Shown piece after piece: positions 7,821 through 16,778 of a DNA stretch of 64,000 nucleotides. Location of the stretch: assembly GCA_020851635.1 (NCBI GenBank), contig JADZCJ010000037.1, positions 1 through 64,000 of the forward strand, in the 5' to 3' direction. This DNA comes from Anaerolineae bacterium. Lineage in GTDB: Bacteria > Chloroflexota > Anaerolineae > UBA4142 > SHND01. The number at the start of each line of letters is the position of its first letter. Within the stretch, counting starts at the first letter, position 1. The notes below the pieces were generated by a model. The model saw only the letters and a list, made by a program, of their open reading frames with translations, searched no databases and was not told the DNA's origin. A program made the position numbers and the translations under genes.

Positions 7821-9968
7821 GTGTGGTGGCCCAGTCCTTCTGATTATCAAGATACCGTCCAGAATCCGCGCATCGCCTTTTCCGATCCCGCGCTCCGCGA
7901 CGGCGCGGTCGTGAGCGATGCGCTCGGGCTGCCAAAACCGATTTCGGGAAGTTTCGCGACGGTCTATCAGGTGGACCACGGCGGACGCCGTTATGCTGTC
8001 CGCTGTTTCCTGCGGCATGTGCCCGATATTGCCCAGCGCTACTCCGCCATCAGCGCGTATCTCGGGCAAGTTTCCCTCCCCTATACCGTCGAGTTTCAAT
8101 TTCTCACCCGGGGCATTCGTCTGCGCGGGCAGTGGTTCCCAATCCTCAAAATGGACTGGCTCGAGGGCGAGCGACTCGATGTCTATGTCGCGCGCAACCT
8201 GAACGACCCGACCGCGCTCCTCCAGTTGACGCGCCGGTTCATCGAACTTGCATTTGCGCTCCGACAAGCCGGCATCGCGCACGGCGACCTGCAGCACGGC
8301 AACCTTCTCGTCGTAAATAACAAACTCCGCCTGCTCGATTACGACGGCATGTTTGTGCCCTCGCTCCGCGGGCGCGCGAGCAATGAGGTGGGTCAACCCA
8401 ATTATCAACATCCCATTCGGGCTGCGCGCGATTACGGTCCGCATCTCGACAATTTTTCCGTGTGGGTGATTGCGCTTTCGCTGTTGGGGCTTGCGCTCGA
8501 ACCCGGGTTGCGTTCGGATTTCAACGTCGGTAGTGAGGCGCTGCTGCTGGAGCGTTCCGATTTCGTCAATCCTTCCGCTTCCAAAACTCTGACAACGCTT
8601 CAACAATCCAACAACCCGACCCTCCGCTATCTGACCCTCACATTCGTGCCCTATCTCTTTGCGCGCGACCTCAACTCGATTCCCGCGTTGGAACCAAACG
8701 CCATTGACCGGATGCAGACGGTGGTGGCGGCACAGCCCAGCTTGCCTGATTGGCTGCGTGACAGTGTTCCGGCTGCGCCTGCCGCGACCCCATCACAGGT
8801 CCCCGCGCCGAACGCACAATTGGGCGCGGGCTGGCTGCTCGATCATCTCGAATCCGCCGCCCCCGGCCGTCTCAGCGGGTCATTCCGCGCGGAAAAATCC
8901 CTGCTCGCCCTTGTCGCCCTGCTCTTGCTCGCGCTGGTCGTCGTCATGTTGATGGGTCCCGCCGTACCGCCGACGCTGGGTCTCGCTCTCCTCATCGTTC
9001 TGCCGATAACGACGGTGCTGGCGCTGAGCTTTGGTTTTTCTTTGCGGTACAACAGCCCTGAACGCCGCGACGCCGCCCGCTCTGTGCAGGACTTGATCGA
9101 GTCATCCGCAGACTTGCAGCGTCGCGAGTCCGCCCTCGCATATACATTGACCGGCATGGCACGCGCCGAACAGGACGAAATGGCAATGTTGGTCAAGCAG
9201 CAGACTGCGAACATAAATCAAGAAAAAACGGGACTGGCTGCCCTGGACCAGTCCCTGAATACTGAATTGGCAAAACTACAGGCGCGCCAAAAGGAACTCG
9301 CCGATAAAAAAAGCGCTCTCTTTGAGAGCGCCCTTAAACAGATGCAAAAGGAGCAGTTGGAGCGTAAACTGGAATCGTACCGCGTTTCGGACGCGCTCAT
9401 TCCCGGCATCCTCAGCCGAGAGCTCAAACAAGCGCTTGCGCGGCATGGCTTTATCACCGCAGCGGACATTACAAACTTTCGGGTCAACGTGCTGAACGCG
9501 ACCAAGCGGTTCAGTCTCATCAACCGCCAGGGCGTGGCAGTCTATGTGGAGGGGGTCACACCAAAACACGGTGTGGCGCTGATCTTGTGGCGTCGGACCG
9601 TCGAAGCGCGTGCCAAAGGCGCGCTTGCAACGAGCTTGCCCACAGATACGGCAACCCGGTTGGGCAAACGGTTTCAGGACGAGCTTGTTACTCTCAAACT
9701 GGCGGAAATCAAAGCCAAACAACAAACTCAAAAGAGCCGGGAGCAGCTCACCGAAAGCACGCGCAGAGAGCACGAGCGTCTAACGCGCGCCATGCAAGAG
9801 CTTCCCGCCAACTACCGCAACAAACGGCAGCTGACGGAACAAGAACTGAACCGCGTGCGCCAGGCAATTGCAGAACGCAAATGGGCGCTCGATCTCGCGC
9901 GCCGCCGCCTCCACTCCTTTGCCCATATAAACTTTTTCAATTACCTGCGATCCATCTTTGGGCTATAA
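7821..9968 (+). CDS. YegI-like protein kinase with two membrane helices, coiled coil and helix-hairpin-helix domain (TerY-P triad)
   Basis: Protein of 715 aa. The N-terminal kinase fold has GSFATVYQV (glycine-rich loop), AVRCF (~59-63), the catalytic HGDLQHGN (~154-161) and DYDG (~173). The usual ATP-anchoring Lys is Arg in AVRCF. Residues ~355-410 form two adjacent membrane helices. Residues ~415-520 are strongly charged and predicted coiled coil. Residues ~520-560 read as a helix-hairpin-helix (IPGILSRELKQALARHGFI), as in the kinase of the TerY-P triad. The GTG start at 7821 has GAGAGG 9 nt upstream; the alternative TTG at 7812 abuts that motif and is unlikely. Its neighbours are the vWA and PP2C genes. 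The HhH suggests a DNA- or protein-binding tail; the function is inferred from the family. Confidence 0.8.
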   Translation: MWWPSPSDYQDTVQNPRIAFSDPALRDGAVVSDALGLPKPISGSFATVYQVDHGGRRYAVRCFLRHVPDIAQRYSAISAYLGQVSLPYTVEFQFLTRGIRLRGQWFPILKMDWLEGERLDVYVARNLNDPTALLQLTRRFIELAFALRQAGIAHGDLQHGNLLVVNNKLRLLDYDGMFVPSLRGRASNEVGQPNYQHPIRAARDYGPHLDNFSVWVIALSLLGLALEPGLRSDFNVGSEALLLERSDFVNPSASKTLTTLQQSNNPTLRYLTLTFVPYLFARDLNSIPALEPNAIDRMQTVVAAQPSLPDWLRDSVPAAPAATPSQVPAPNAQLGAGWLLDHLESAAPGRLSGSFRAEKSLLALVALLLLALVVVMLMGPAVPPTLGLALLIVLPITTVLALSFGFSLRYNSPERRDAARSVQDLIESSADLQRRESALAYTLTGMARAEQDEMAMLVKQQTANINQEKTGLAALDQSLNTELAKLQARQKELADKKSALFESALKQMQKEQLERKLESYRVSDALIPGILSRELKQALARHGFITAADITNFRVNVLNATKRFSLINRQGVAVYVEGVTPKHGVALILWRRTVEARAKGALATSLPTDTATRLGKRFQDELVTLKLAEIKAKQQTQKSREQLTESTRREHERLTRAMQELPANYRNKRQLTEQELNRVRQAIAERKWALDLARRRLHSFAHINFFNYLRSIFGL
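9306..9331 (-). terminator. antisense intrinsic terminator inside the kinase gene
   Basis: On the minus strand, GCGCTCTC AAA GAGAGCGC is followed by seven T. This is a perfect 8-bp stem with a T-tract inside the kinase coding sequence, on the opposite strand. No minus-strand gene ends here, so it would stop antisense transcription. It may be a by-product of coding KKSALFESALK. Confidence 0.5.
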
Positions 9969-10036
9969 GGCATCTGTTTCGGACGGATTGTCGCGCGAGC
10001 GATTGACCAAGCGAATTGCAATGGAGGGTCCGACAA

Positions 10037-11125
10037 GTGCAACGGAACAGAATCATTCTAATCCTTGGGGTGATTATCGGGCTTGCAGTTTCGCTTGCCC
10101 TGATCCGGTACGCCTATTCCGTTCCTGAAATCGGTTTTTCAGAGTATATCCCGCCTACGTCGGACACCCAGCGCGCCAAGACGCTGTGGGATTGGCTCGA
10201 GTTGCTCATTGTTCCCGCAGTCCTCGCTGCCGCCGCCATTTTGTTCAATGCCGGTGAACGTCGCCGTGAGCAAAAAAGCGCCGACCAACGCGACAAAACT
10301 TCTCGAGAGATCGCCGATGAGAACCGGCGACAAACTCTGCTTCAATCCTACCTCGACAAAATTACCGAACTGCTGCTTGAACAGAACCTGCAAGACCCCG
10401 CCGCTCCGAGAGCAGTCCGGACCATCGCGCGCGCCCATACCCTCGCCGTGCTTCGCGTCTTGGACCCCAAGCGCAAAGCAGCCGTCTTGCAATTCCTCTA
10501 CGACTCGGAGCTGATTGCGCGCAATCAAAAGAGTGTTGATCTTGGGGGGGCAAATTTCAGTTTTATTGACTTTGATCCGTCGTCGCAATCAATACCCCGA
10601 AATCTCTCGAATATTGATTTGAGCGGCGCCATTCTCACAGGGGCGCAATCGTCCGGACTGGATTTGAGCTCTGCCAATCTAAGCGACTCGGTGTTGTGGC
10701 TGGCAGACCTGGAGCGCACGCGCTTAGTAGGGGCAGACCTGCGAAACGCAAACCTCATGGCAGCCCAATTGGTTTCTGCAGACCTGAGCGCGGCAAATCT
10801 TGCCGGCGCAAACTTGCAGAGCGCAAACCTGACGCGCGCAAAATTGGATGGAGCCATTCTTCGGGGCGCAAATCTCCAGCGAATCTCATCCCTCTTGCCT
10901 CAAGCAATGGAAATCACAATGTCTCTGCCAAACCTGAACGAAAACGCCGCCCGGCAGATCGGCAGCAAGACCGCCGTGGCAGCAATGGTCGCTCCCACAA
11001 GCTTTTTGAGCGCCCTCTCGCAAGTCGCCACACTGGCGGATGCGACCATGCCTGATGGGCGCAAATGGGAGGGGAAAGCGGAGGGTCCCTACTCGATTCA
11101 AGACCTGGCGCCCTATTTTTCCTGA
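10037..11125 (+). CDS. membrane-anchored pentapeptide-repeat protein
   Basis: Protein of 362 aa from the GTG at 10037, which has GGAGGG 8 nt upstream; the upstream TTG at 10016 has none. A hydrophobic helix at the N terminus (IILILGVIIGLAVSLALI) and a second at ~55-75 (LLIVPAVLAAAAILF) are followed by a charged helical region. Residues ~175-290 are pentapeptide repeats of the A(D/N)Lxx type (ANLSD, ADLRN, ANLMA, ADLSA, ANLAG, ANLQS, ANLTR). These fold as a right-handed quadrilateral beta-helix. It follows the kinase by 68 bp on the same strand and may be a partner or output of the triad. Its function is unknown. Confidence 0.75.
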   Translation: MQRNRIILILGVIIGLAVSLALIRYAYSVPEIGFSEYIPPTSDTQRAKTLWDWLELLIVPAVLAAAAILFNAGERRREQKSADQRDKTSREIADENRRQTLLQSYLDKITELLLEQNLQDPAAPRAVRTIARAHTLAVLRVLDPKRKAAVLQFLYDSELIARNQKSVDLGGANFSFIDFDPSSQSIPRNLSNIDLSGAILTGAQSSGLDLSSANLSDSVLWLADLERTRLVGADLRNANLMAAQLVSADLSAANLAGANLQSANLTRAKLDGAILRGANLQRISSLLPQAMEITMSLPNLNENAARQIGSKTAVAAMVAPTSFLSALSQVATLADATMPDGRKWEGKAEGPYSIQDLAPYFS

Positions 11126-11189
11126 CCTGAACAAAACGCGCCCCGGAACCTCTCGCGGCGGACAATCTTGCGCCCGCAGGTCTCGATTA

Positions 11190-13160
11190 TCATTTCTTGG
11201 CTTGGCGCGGACGGCGCTGCTTGCTCTTATTTTTTGAGCTTTTTTCCGGCGCCGCGCTCAAAAGCCATTCGACCGCTCCGGGAGTGCGTCTCCAATAATT
11301 CAAATGCTCGCCCGCATACGAAATCGCCTCGCGTTCATCGCCCATGCCGATAAAATCCGGTTTGCGGCTTGGGATACGCTTTTTGCCGGTGAGATAGGGT
11401 ATCACATGTGGGTTCTGCTCGGTCGCTTTTGCAAGCGCCTTGGCTGCGCGCGCATCGGCGCCATACTGACGAAATGACAGGAGGGCGCGCGTATACATCC
11501 ACTCTGACGACCAATCATCCGGATAGGTCTTGAGCAATTCCTCTATCTCTTTATATCGGTCCATATCCAGCAAGAGATGCAGCATCAAGTAGCGCACCCC
11601 TTGATTGTCGCCCGGATTAAGCGCCAGCATCTCTCGATAGTGTCCGAGCGCATCATCTTTGCGGTTCAGCTGCCACAAGATTCTTGCCACCCCTTCGCGC
11701 GCGCGCATATACGGCCGCGTCTCCAGCAGTCCCCAAAAGTGACCCCGATATTCGTCAAAAAATTCCTTTCCCAACGCGCGTTCGCCCGCCGCCATGCCCT
11801 TTTCGTAATATTCGAGCGCCCGGCTTAACGTATCCGCCTCCTCCTCTGCCAACATGACATAGGCATCCGCGCAATCCGCCGACAAGGCGAGCGCATCGTG
11901 CGCCAACGCAATTCGTCGCGCCGGGTTCGTTTCACCCCACGCCTGATACATCAGGTCCTGCGCGGCATCCAAATCCGCATTACCACTCTCTTCTGAATCG
12001 CCCAGCGGGCCCGCAATCTGTGCCATCATGCCCTCCATCGCGCGGCGGTCCGGCAAGGGCGCCTCATCAACATCGGCATCCGAATCAATCCAATACACCG
12101 GCGCCGCAGACTGCTCCGCCAGAGCGATTTCCCCACCCGGATACTTGACCGCGAAGGAAACTCTGCCCGCATGCGTCATCACGTCAATCGTCGTCTCGAC
12201 CGGCGCAAAGTGATTCGCCGCCAAAATATTTCTCACTTTCAAGGGCTTGAGATGATTCCTGACCAGCTCCGGAATGGCGAGCAGCGCGGCTTCGTACCAC
12301 ATCAGGTCTTTACGCGAGAGGCGACGCGTCGTTCCATCGCGATAAACACATATAGAGATGGGATAGGCATCCGGAGCGGCGATTTCCCATCCATATTTCT
12401 CTATCGCTTCGAGATCGTCAAACGGCATCCGATCTATCGTGTCATACCATAGCGAATGTAACCCATCATCCGGAATCTGTTCTGTGGGGTTGTCTGCATC
12501 CAGAAACTGACGCTCCACATCCGCCCAGCGCAAATACATCAACACACCATATTCGACGCCGCCTTGCCCCATCACAAGCGCATAGCGGTAATCCGACTCG
12601 CCCGCCGGACGCAGCGCAATAGTCTGATAATTGTCGAGTCGAATCCAGGGCGCGGCGCGGTAAAATTCGGCAGCCGCGCGAAACAGCCCCCCTACCAGCT
12701 CGGGCGTCACCCCCTCGACCGACAGATACCCTTTGTGTTCGGGACCACCCCTCAAATTCTCTTCCAAATCCGCGATCATTTCATCCAACTCCGGCGGTAT
12801 CTCGTCCCGATACACCTCAAACTCCAGCTCTTGCGCGCCAAGAAAGGCCAATAGTTCCGGCATATCAGCCCCGGACGCAACAACGACCCTTGCCGGGCGC
12901 GCGGGCTTGCCCGCCTTTGCCGCGGGTTTGCGCATGCCCTGCGCCAGGACATCATACACCTCCTGCACGGACGGCTCTGCGGGGAAAAGATTGGTCGCGC
13001 GAAGCTTGCCGGTTTCACCGGAAACGACCACGACTAGCCAGGGGCGATACGGCGTTTCATCTTCGGGCGTGATCCAGATACGCAGCCGGACGATTCCAAT
13101 CAGCCAGGTTTCAGGCAGGCGGGGGAGTTTCAGTAAAGCTTGTGTGGAATGTGCTGTCAT
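11190..13160 (-). CDS. tetratricopeptide-repeat protein of unknown function
   Basis: Protein of 656 aa. Residues 1-330 contain hydrophilic alpha/beta segments (PYRPWLVVVVSGETGKL, RALVMGQGG-like strands) without a family I can name with certainty. Residues ~400-590 carry TPR-like helical pairs (DLMYQAWGETNPARRIALAHDALAL, DDALGHYREMLALNPGDNQG). The overall shape is like ST7-type TPR proteins. The C-terminal 20 residues are Lys/Arg-rich (KSSKNKSKQRRPRQAKK). There is no signal peptide. It is preceded by AAAGGAAAAGAG and by a partial MITE-like repeat 40 bp upstream. It is convergent with the pentapeptide-repeat gene, so it is not part of that operon. Confidence 0.6.
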   Translation of the reverse strand: MTAHSTQALLKLPRLPETWLIGIVRLRIWITPEDETPYRPWLVVVVSGETGKLRATNLFPAEPSVQEVYDVLAQGMRKPAAKAGKPARPARVVVASGADMPELLAFLGAQELEFEVYRDEIPPELDEMIADLEENLRGGPEHKGYLSVEGVTPELVGGLFRAAAEFYRAAPWIRLDNYQTIALRPAGESDYRYALVMGQGGVEYGVLMYLRWADVERQFLDADNPTEQIPDDGLHSLWYDTIDRMPFDDLEAIEKYGWEIAAPDAYPISICVYRDGTTRRLSRKDLMWYEAALLAIPELVRNHLKPLKVRNILAANHFAPVETTIDVMTHAGRVSFAVKYPGGEIALAEQSAAPVYWIDSDADVDEAPLPDRRAMEGMMAQIAGPLGDSEESGNADLDAAQDLMYQAWGETNPARRIALAHDALALSADCADAYVMLAEEEADTLSRALEYYEKGMAAGERALGKEFFDEYRGHFWGLLETRPYMRAREGVARILWQLNRKDDALGHYREMLALNPGDNQGVRYLMLHLLLDMDRYKEIEELLKTYPDDWSSEWMYTRALLSFRQYGADARAAKALAKATEQNPHVIPYLTGKKRIPSRKPDFIGMGDEREAISYAGEHLNYWRRTPGAVEWLLSAAPEKSSKNKSKQRRPRQAKK

Positions 13161-13199
13161 TCTCTTTTCCTTTCAGCAGCGCTCGAGACAATCAACCCT

Positions 13200-13266
13200 C
13201 TGGCAGGTTGTCGGAGTGAAATCAAATTATAACTTTTGAGATACCACGACGCGCGTTCATAGTTAC
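13200..13266 (+). repeat. partial copy B of MITE-like element (left half)
   Basis: Starts CTGGCAGGTTGTCGGAG and reads on to CGCGCGTTCATAGTTAC, matching copy C at 35133 closely. The right inverted repeat is absent. The right edge supplies the TAA stop of the transporter gene (13263-13265). Read on the minus strand it carries TATAAT 54 bp before the TPR gene start and might act as a -10. Confidence 0.8.
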
Positions 13267-14909
13267 AAATGCTGGTTGAAAATAATCAAGATCAGCTGTG
13301 CCAGCAGGATTTTGGCAATCGTCGCGACGGGATAGACAGTAGTATAACCGAGATTGGGCAAATCGTTTTCCGTCTGTTCCGTCGCAAAACCAAGCACCGC
13401 CGGATTGGTCTGCAAGCCCGCGAGGATGCCGACAAGAAGACCCATCGGTATTTTCAAGAGGCGATAACCGATAAACAAAGTCGCAAACGCAGTCAGCAAT
13501 GTGATCAACGCACCCGCGACAAGCAAGGCGGGACCACCGCTCTGCGATAGTGTGCTGACAAACGCATACCCCGCGCGAGTGCCGATCCCCGCCAAAAAGA
13601 GAATCAGCCCGAATTGGCGCAAAGTCAGATTCGCGCTGTATGGCAATGTCCAAACGAACGGACCGGTGCGCTGGCGGGTGCCCAGAATGAGCGCGACGAT
13701 GAGCGGTCCGCCCGCAATCCCCAGTTTGAAGGTGATGCCCCCCGACAGCGGAATGGGAATCAACCCGACCAAGAGACCTAGCCCCAGCCCAAGACTGAAA
13801 CTCAGAATATCAATCTCGCTGACCGCGCGATATGAATCCCCAAAAAACTTGCCTACCGCATCCATGTTTTCACGCCGCGTTACGATGCGAACGCGGTCAC
13901 CCGGTTCCAACACAGTATCCTCGTGGGCAAGCCATTCGATATCGCCCCGGCGCACGCGCGTCACAATGGCTCCATACTGCTGTGGCAGATTCAGGTCCCG
14001 CAGACGCATCCCGGCAATTTTGGGGTTCGACACAAAAACGCGGCGATAGTCCAGGTCTCGGCGGTCCAGCTCGAGTTGTTCGTCACTCGGCTCTCCGATT
14101 TGCATCGTCGCGCGCTCCAGCTCTTGCTCCGTGCCGACCAAACTCACCAAATCACCAACCCCGAGCTGCGTCTGCCCCGTCGCCAGCGACACCTGTCCGT
14201 CGTGCCGCACGCGCCCAAACACAACGTCCCATTTGTTTTCTTGCACCAACTCTTGAATGGTGGCGCGCGCCGCTCCCGGCTGCGTTACCAGCAAAGTACG
14301 ATTTCGCAGCTGCTGCGCCTGCCCAAGCTCTCGCAGCGACTCGGCTTCGCGCGCATAATCCACGCGCCACGCGCGCGAGGTAGCTGCGATGACCACAATC
14401 ACCCCTATCACGCCAATCGGATAGGCAACGGAATAGCCCAGGACCGGTTCAGCAAGGAGCTGATCAACCGCCTCCGGCGGGGCATACCCCTTGATGAGCT
14501 CCAACACGCCTGCCAGCGCGGGCGTGTTGGTCAAACTGCCGGTAAAGAGCCCTGCCGCAACTGCGGGCGATGGGTGGACGAAAATGACCGCGAGCGCCGC
14601 CAGTGCGGCAGCCAAGACAAGCATGACCAGCACCAGCAAATTGTCACGCAAGCCCTTGCGCCGGAACGAGGCAAAAAAACCCGGCCCGCTGCTCAATCCA
14701 ATCGTATACACAAAGAGTACAAGCCCGAGCGTATAGATAATCTCGGGCAGCTTGAGCTCCGGGTCGAGCGCCCCGACCGCAAGTCCCACAAACAGAACCG
14801 CTGACACGCCAAGACTCACTCCCTTGATCTTGATGCGTCCCAGCGGATAGGCAAGCGCTGCAATGAGAAACAAAAGCAGCAGTGGGTTATCAATCAGCAG
14901 TTGGATCAT
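13263..14909 (-). CDS. AspT/YidE/YbjL-type transporter with two TrkA-C domains
   Basis: Protein of 548 aa with the architecture of the aspartate:alanine exchanger family. The N-terminal hydrophobic block (~1-185) carries GLSSGPGFF and GSLTNTPALAG. Two cytosolic RCK_C-like domains follow (~205-375; GVGDLVSLVGTEQELERA, LEPGDRVRIVTRREN). The C-terminal hydrophobic block (~390-548) carries GTRAGYAF and LQTNPAVLGFA. The family exchanges carboxylates or amino acids; the substrate here is unknown. No Shine-Dalgarno precedes the ATG. Instead a 12-codon ORF with a near-perfect one ends 4 nt upstream, suggesting translational coupling. The stop codon is contributed by a repeat element. Confidence 0.85.
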   Translation of the reverse strand: MIQLLIDNPLLLLFLIAALAYPLGRIKIKGVSLGVSAVLFVGLAVGALDPELKLPEIIYTLGLVLFVYTIGLSSGPGFFASFRRKGLRDNLLVLVMLVLAAALAALAVIFVHPSPAVAAGLFTGSLTNTPALAGVLELIKGYAPPEAVDQLLAEPVLGYSVAYPIGVIGVIVVIAATSRAWRVDYAREAESLRELGQAQQLRNRTLLVTQPGAARATIQELVQENKWDVVFGRVRHDGQVSLATGQTQLGVGDLVSLVGTEQELERATMQIGEPSDEQLELDRRDLDYRRVFVSNPKIAGMRLRDLNLPQQYGAIVTRVRRGDIEWLAHEDTVLEPGDRVRIVTRRENMDAVGKFFGDSYRAVSEIDILSFSLGLGLGLLVGLIPIPLSGGITFKLGIAGGPLIVALILGTRQRTGPFVWTLPYSANLTLRQFGLILFLAGIGTRAGYAFVSTLSQSGGPALLVAGALITLLTAFATLFIGYRLLKIPMGLLVGILAGLQTNPAVLGFATEQTENDLPNLGYTTVYPVATIAKILLAQLILIIFNQHL

Positions 14910-14913
14910 ACGA

Positions 14914-14952
14914 TCAGGACGATACGTCGGAACAAGGATCGGCGGCTCTCAC
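14914..14952 (-). CDS. putative 12-codon leader peptide before the transporter
   Basis: GTG start, 12 residues (MRAADPCSDVSS) and a TGA stop that ends 4 nt before the transporter ATG. It is preceded at 8 nt by AGGAGGTGA (14961-14969), complementary to the 16S 3' end. The transporter itself has no Shine-Dalgarno, so ribosomes ending here could re-initiate on it. Whether it is made, or senses an amino acid, is inference. Confidence 0.45.
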   Translation of the reverse strand: MRAADPCSDVSS

Positions 14953-14985
14953 GTTGCAAATCACCTCCTGTTCAAACGCTAAAGT

Positions 14986-15513
14986 CTACCGCGATGTGCC
15001 GAGTTCTATCGTCATGAATACTCGTTCTTGAGGCATTATTCCCGACTCGGCTTCTTCGCGGCGAATGTCTCGCAAACCCGGCGTCAGTTCCGAATCGTCC
15101 ATAATACGAAAACCCATACGCTCGAAAATCGGCGCGTTCCATGGCACATCGGGAAAGGTCGTCATGGTCAGAGTTGAATAACCGCGCGCGACGCTCCACA
15201 TTTTTATCGCTTCGGTCAAACGGCGTCCGAGACCGCGGTTGGCGTGAGCGGGATGCACGCACAGCAGCGTATAAAAGCCCTGCCTGTCAACCTCTTCGGC
15301 GCAAGCAAAACCAACCGGTTCGCCCTCGCGCTCGGCAACCAAAATCGCGCCGTTTTCAAACCAATCTTGATAAATCTGGTCGTCGTAACCGCCATCTTCG
15401 ACCACCCAGGCATGTTTGGTTGCGCGAAAAATTTCGGTGGCGGCGCGTTCGAGCGCGTGCAGCTGCGTCAACTCGTCTGCCCGTGCCGGACGAATCACAT
15501 AGTCATCTTGCAT
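14986..15513 (-). CDS. GNAT-family N-acetyltransferase
   Basis: Protein of 175 aa covering one GNAT domain. Visible features are the N-terminal IRPARADELTQLHALE, the central strand with FYTLLCVHPAHANRGLGRRL, which holds the acetyl-CoA-binding RGLGRRL loop, and IFERMGFRIMDD near the C terminus. It transfers an acyl group from acyl-CoA to an amine; the substrate is not identifiable. It follows the M24 peptidase by 68 bp on the same strand and may be co-transcribed. No good Shine-Dalgarno is seen. Confidence 0.8.
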   Translation of the reverse strand: MQDDYVIRPARADELTQLHALERAATEIFRATKHAWVVEDGGYDDQIYQDWFENGAILVAEREGEPVGFACAEEVDRQGFYTLLCVHPAHANRGLGRRLTEAIKMWSVARGYSTLTMTTFPDVPWNAPIFERMGFRIMDDSELTPGLRDIRREEAESGIMPQERVFMTIELGTSR

Positions 15514-15581
15514 TGATCGGTTTTGAGCGTTTTCGGATAGGTCCTATGCGGGCGCGCAGCTGGCGCTCCGGTCATTTCGCA

Positions 15582-16778
15582 TCACGAGTCCGCAAAAGCC
15601 CGGTCCGTCCCCAAAGGGTACGGCGCACGTTGAATGGGCGTCGTAACAACGCCTCCGGCTTCGGTGAGGAGCAGGTTCACTTCACTGCGGACGCCAAAGG
15701 GTCCCGGATATACCCCCGGTTCTATCGTAACAGCCAGCCCCGGCAAAAGACTCCGCGTATCATGAGTCTCCCAATCATCCAGGTTGACGCTCTGCCCGTG
15801 CGGAAAATTGCGCCCCAGACTGTGCCCGAGACGGTGGCGGAAATCCGGACCAAACCCGCGCGAGCTAATCAGATCACGCGCCGCACGGTCAACCTGCCAG
15901 CCCGCCTCGACTGCGCGTGTGGTGAGCAGTTGAATCGCCAGGTCGCGCGCGTCGCGCACCGCTTCCCAGGCGCGCAAATATTCCTCCGCCGGTTCGCCCG
16001 CAAACCCGACCCACGTGATATCAGCCATCGGACGATCGCGCAATCCCGCCCATAGATCAATCAACACACATTGACCCCATTCCAGGGCGCGGTCCGTTTC
16101 CACGCTCGGTGCATAGTGCCCGTCGCTCGCGTGACTCCCAAAAGCGACGATGGGCGGGTGGTCAAATTCAAGCCTGCGCCCGGCGAGCTCCCGAACGATC
16201 AGTTCCTGCGCCTGCAGTTCCGTCACGCGCTGCCCTGCCACGAGTCGCTCATGGATCAAACGAAATGCAAGGTCCTTGGCATGAATCACACCTTGCACCG
16301 CCAGGTCGTGTGCTTGCCTATCGCCTTCGCCCCACTTGAGAAAATATTGCAGCAAGTTTGCGCTGGACACAACCTCTACGCCGCAGGCGCGCACCCGCTC
16401 CAGCGTTCCGCCGTCCACATAGCTCACATAGGGGACCTCGCCCATGGGGCTGTACTCTATGGCGATCCGTTTGACGCCGCGCAGGGTCGCGCGCAGCGCC
16501 GCGTCCAGTTCCTCGTGCGCGGCAAAAAGTTCGCGCGTAATGTTCTCATCCGGCAGCAAATGCTGCCACGTGCCGGCTTCGATGCGATGATGAATGAGGG
16601 TCGCGTCTCCCTCTGCGGGCACATACAAAAACCAGCGCCGCGTCAGAATGCCCCCCCCCAACTTGAGCAGCTGTGCCGGGAACGGGTTCAAGCCGCGAAA
16701 ATCGTACAAGAGCCAGCCATCCAATCCGGCGGCGCGGACGACGCTCTGAAGCAAAGAAAGTTTTGATGTTTCGTTCAT
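15582..16778 (-). CDS. M24 family metallopeptidase (Xaa-Pro aminopeptidase-like)
   Basis: Protein of 398 aa with a creatinase-type N-terminal domain (~1-165) and a pita-bread C-terminal domain. The five metal ligands are visible: Asp in LIDLWAG, Asp in MADITW, His in HRLGHSLG, Glu in TIEPGVY and Glu in RSEVN. Members cleave Xaa-Pro bonds or hydrolyse small amides. It overlaps the upstream class IV aminotransferase by 4 bp (ATGA), so the two are translationally coupled and may act together on amino acids or peptides. A remnant of a second M24 gene lies just upstream of the aminotransferase. Confidence 0.85.
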   Translation of the reverse strand: MNETSKLSLLQSVVRAAGLDGWLLYDFRGLNPFPAQLLKLGGGILTRRWFLYVPAEGDATLIHHRIEAGTWQHLLPDENITRELFAAHEELDAALRATLRGVKRIAIEYSPMGEVPYVSYVDGGTLERVRACGVEVVSSANLLQYFLKWGEGDRQAHDLAVQGVIHAKDLAFRLIHERLVAGQRVTELQAQELIVRELAGRRLEFDHPPIVAFGSHASDGHYAPSVETDRALEWGQCVLIDLWAGLRDRPMADITWVGFAGEPAEEYLRAWEAVRDARDLAIQLLTTRAVEAGWQVDRAARDLISSRGFGPDFRHRLGHSLGRNFPHGQSVNLDDWETHDTRSLLPGLAVTIEPGVYPGPFGVRSEVNLLLTEAGGVVTTPIQRAPYPLGTDRAFADS

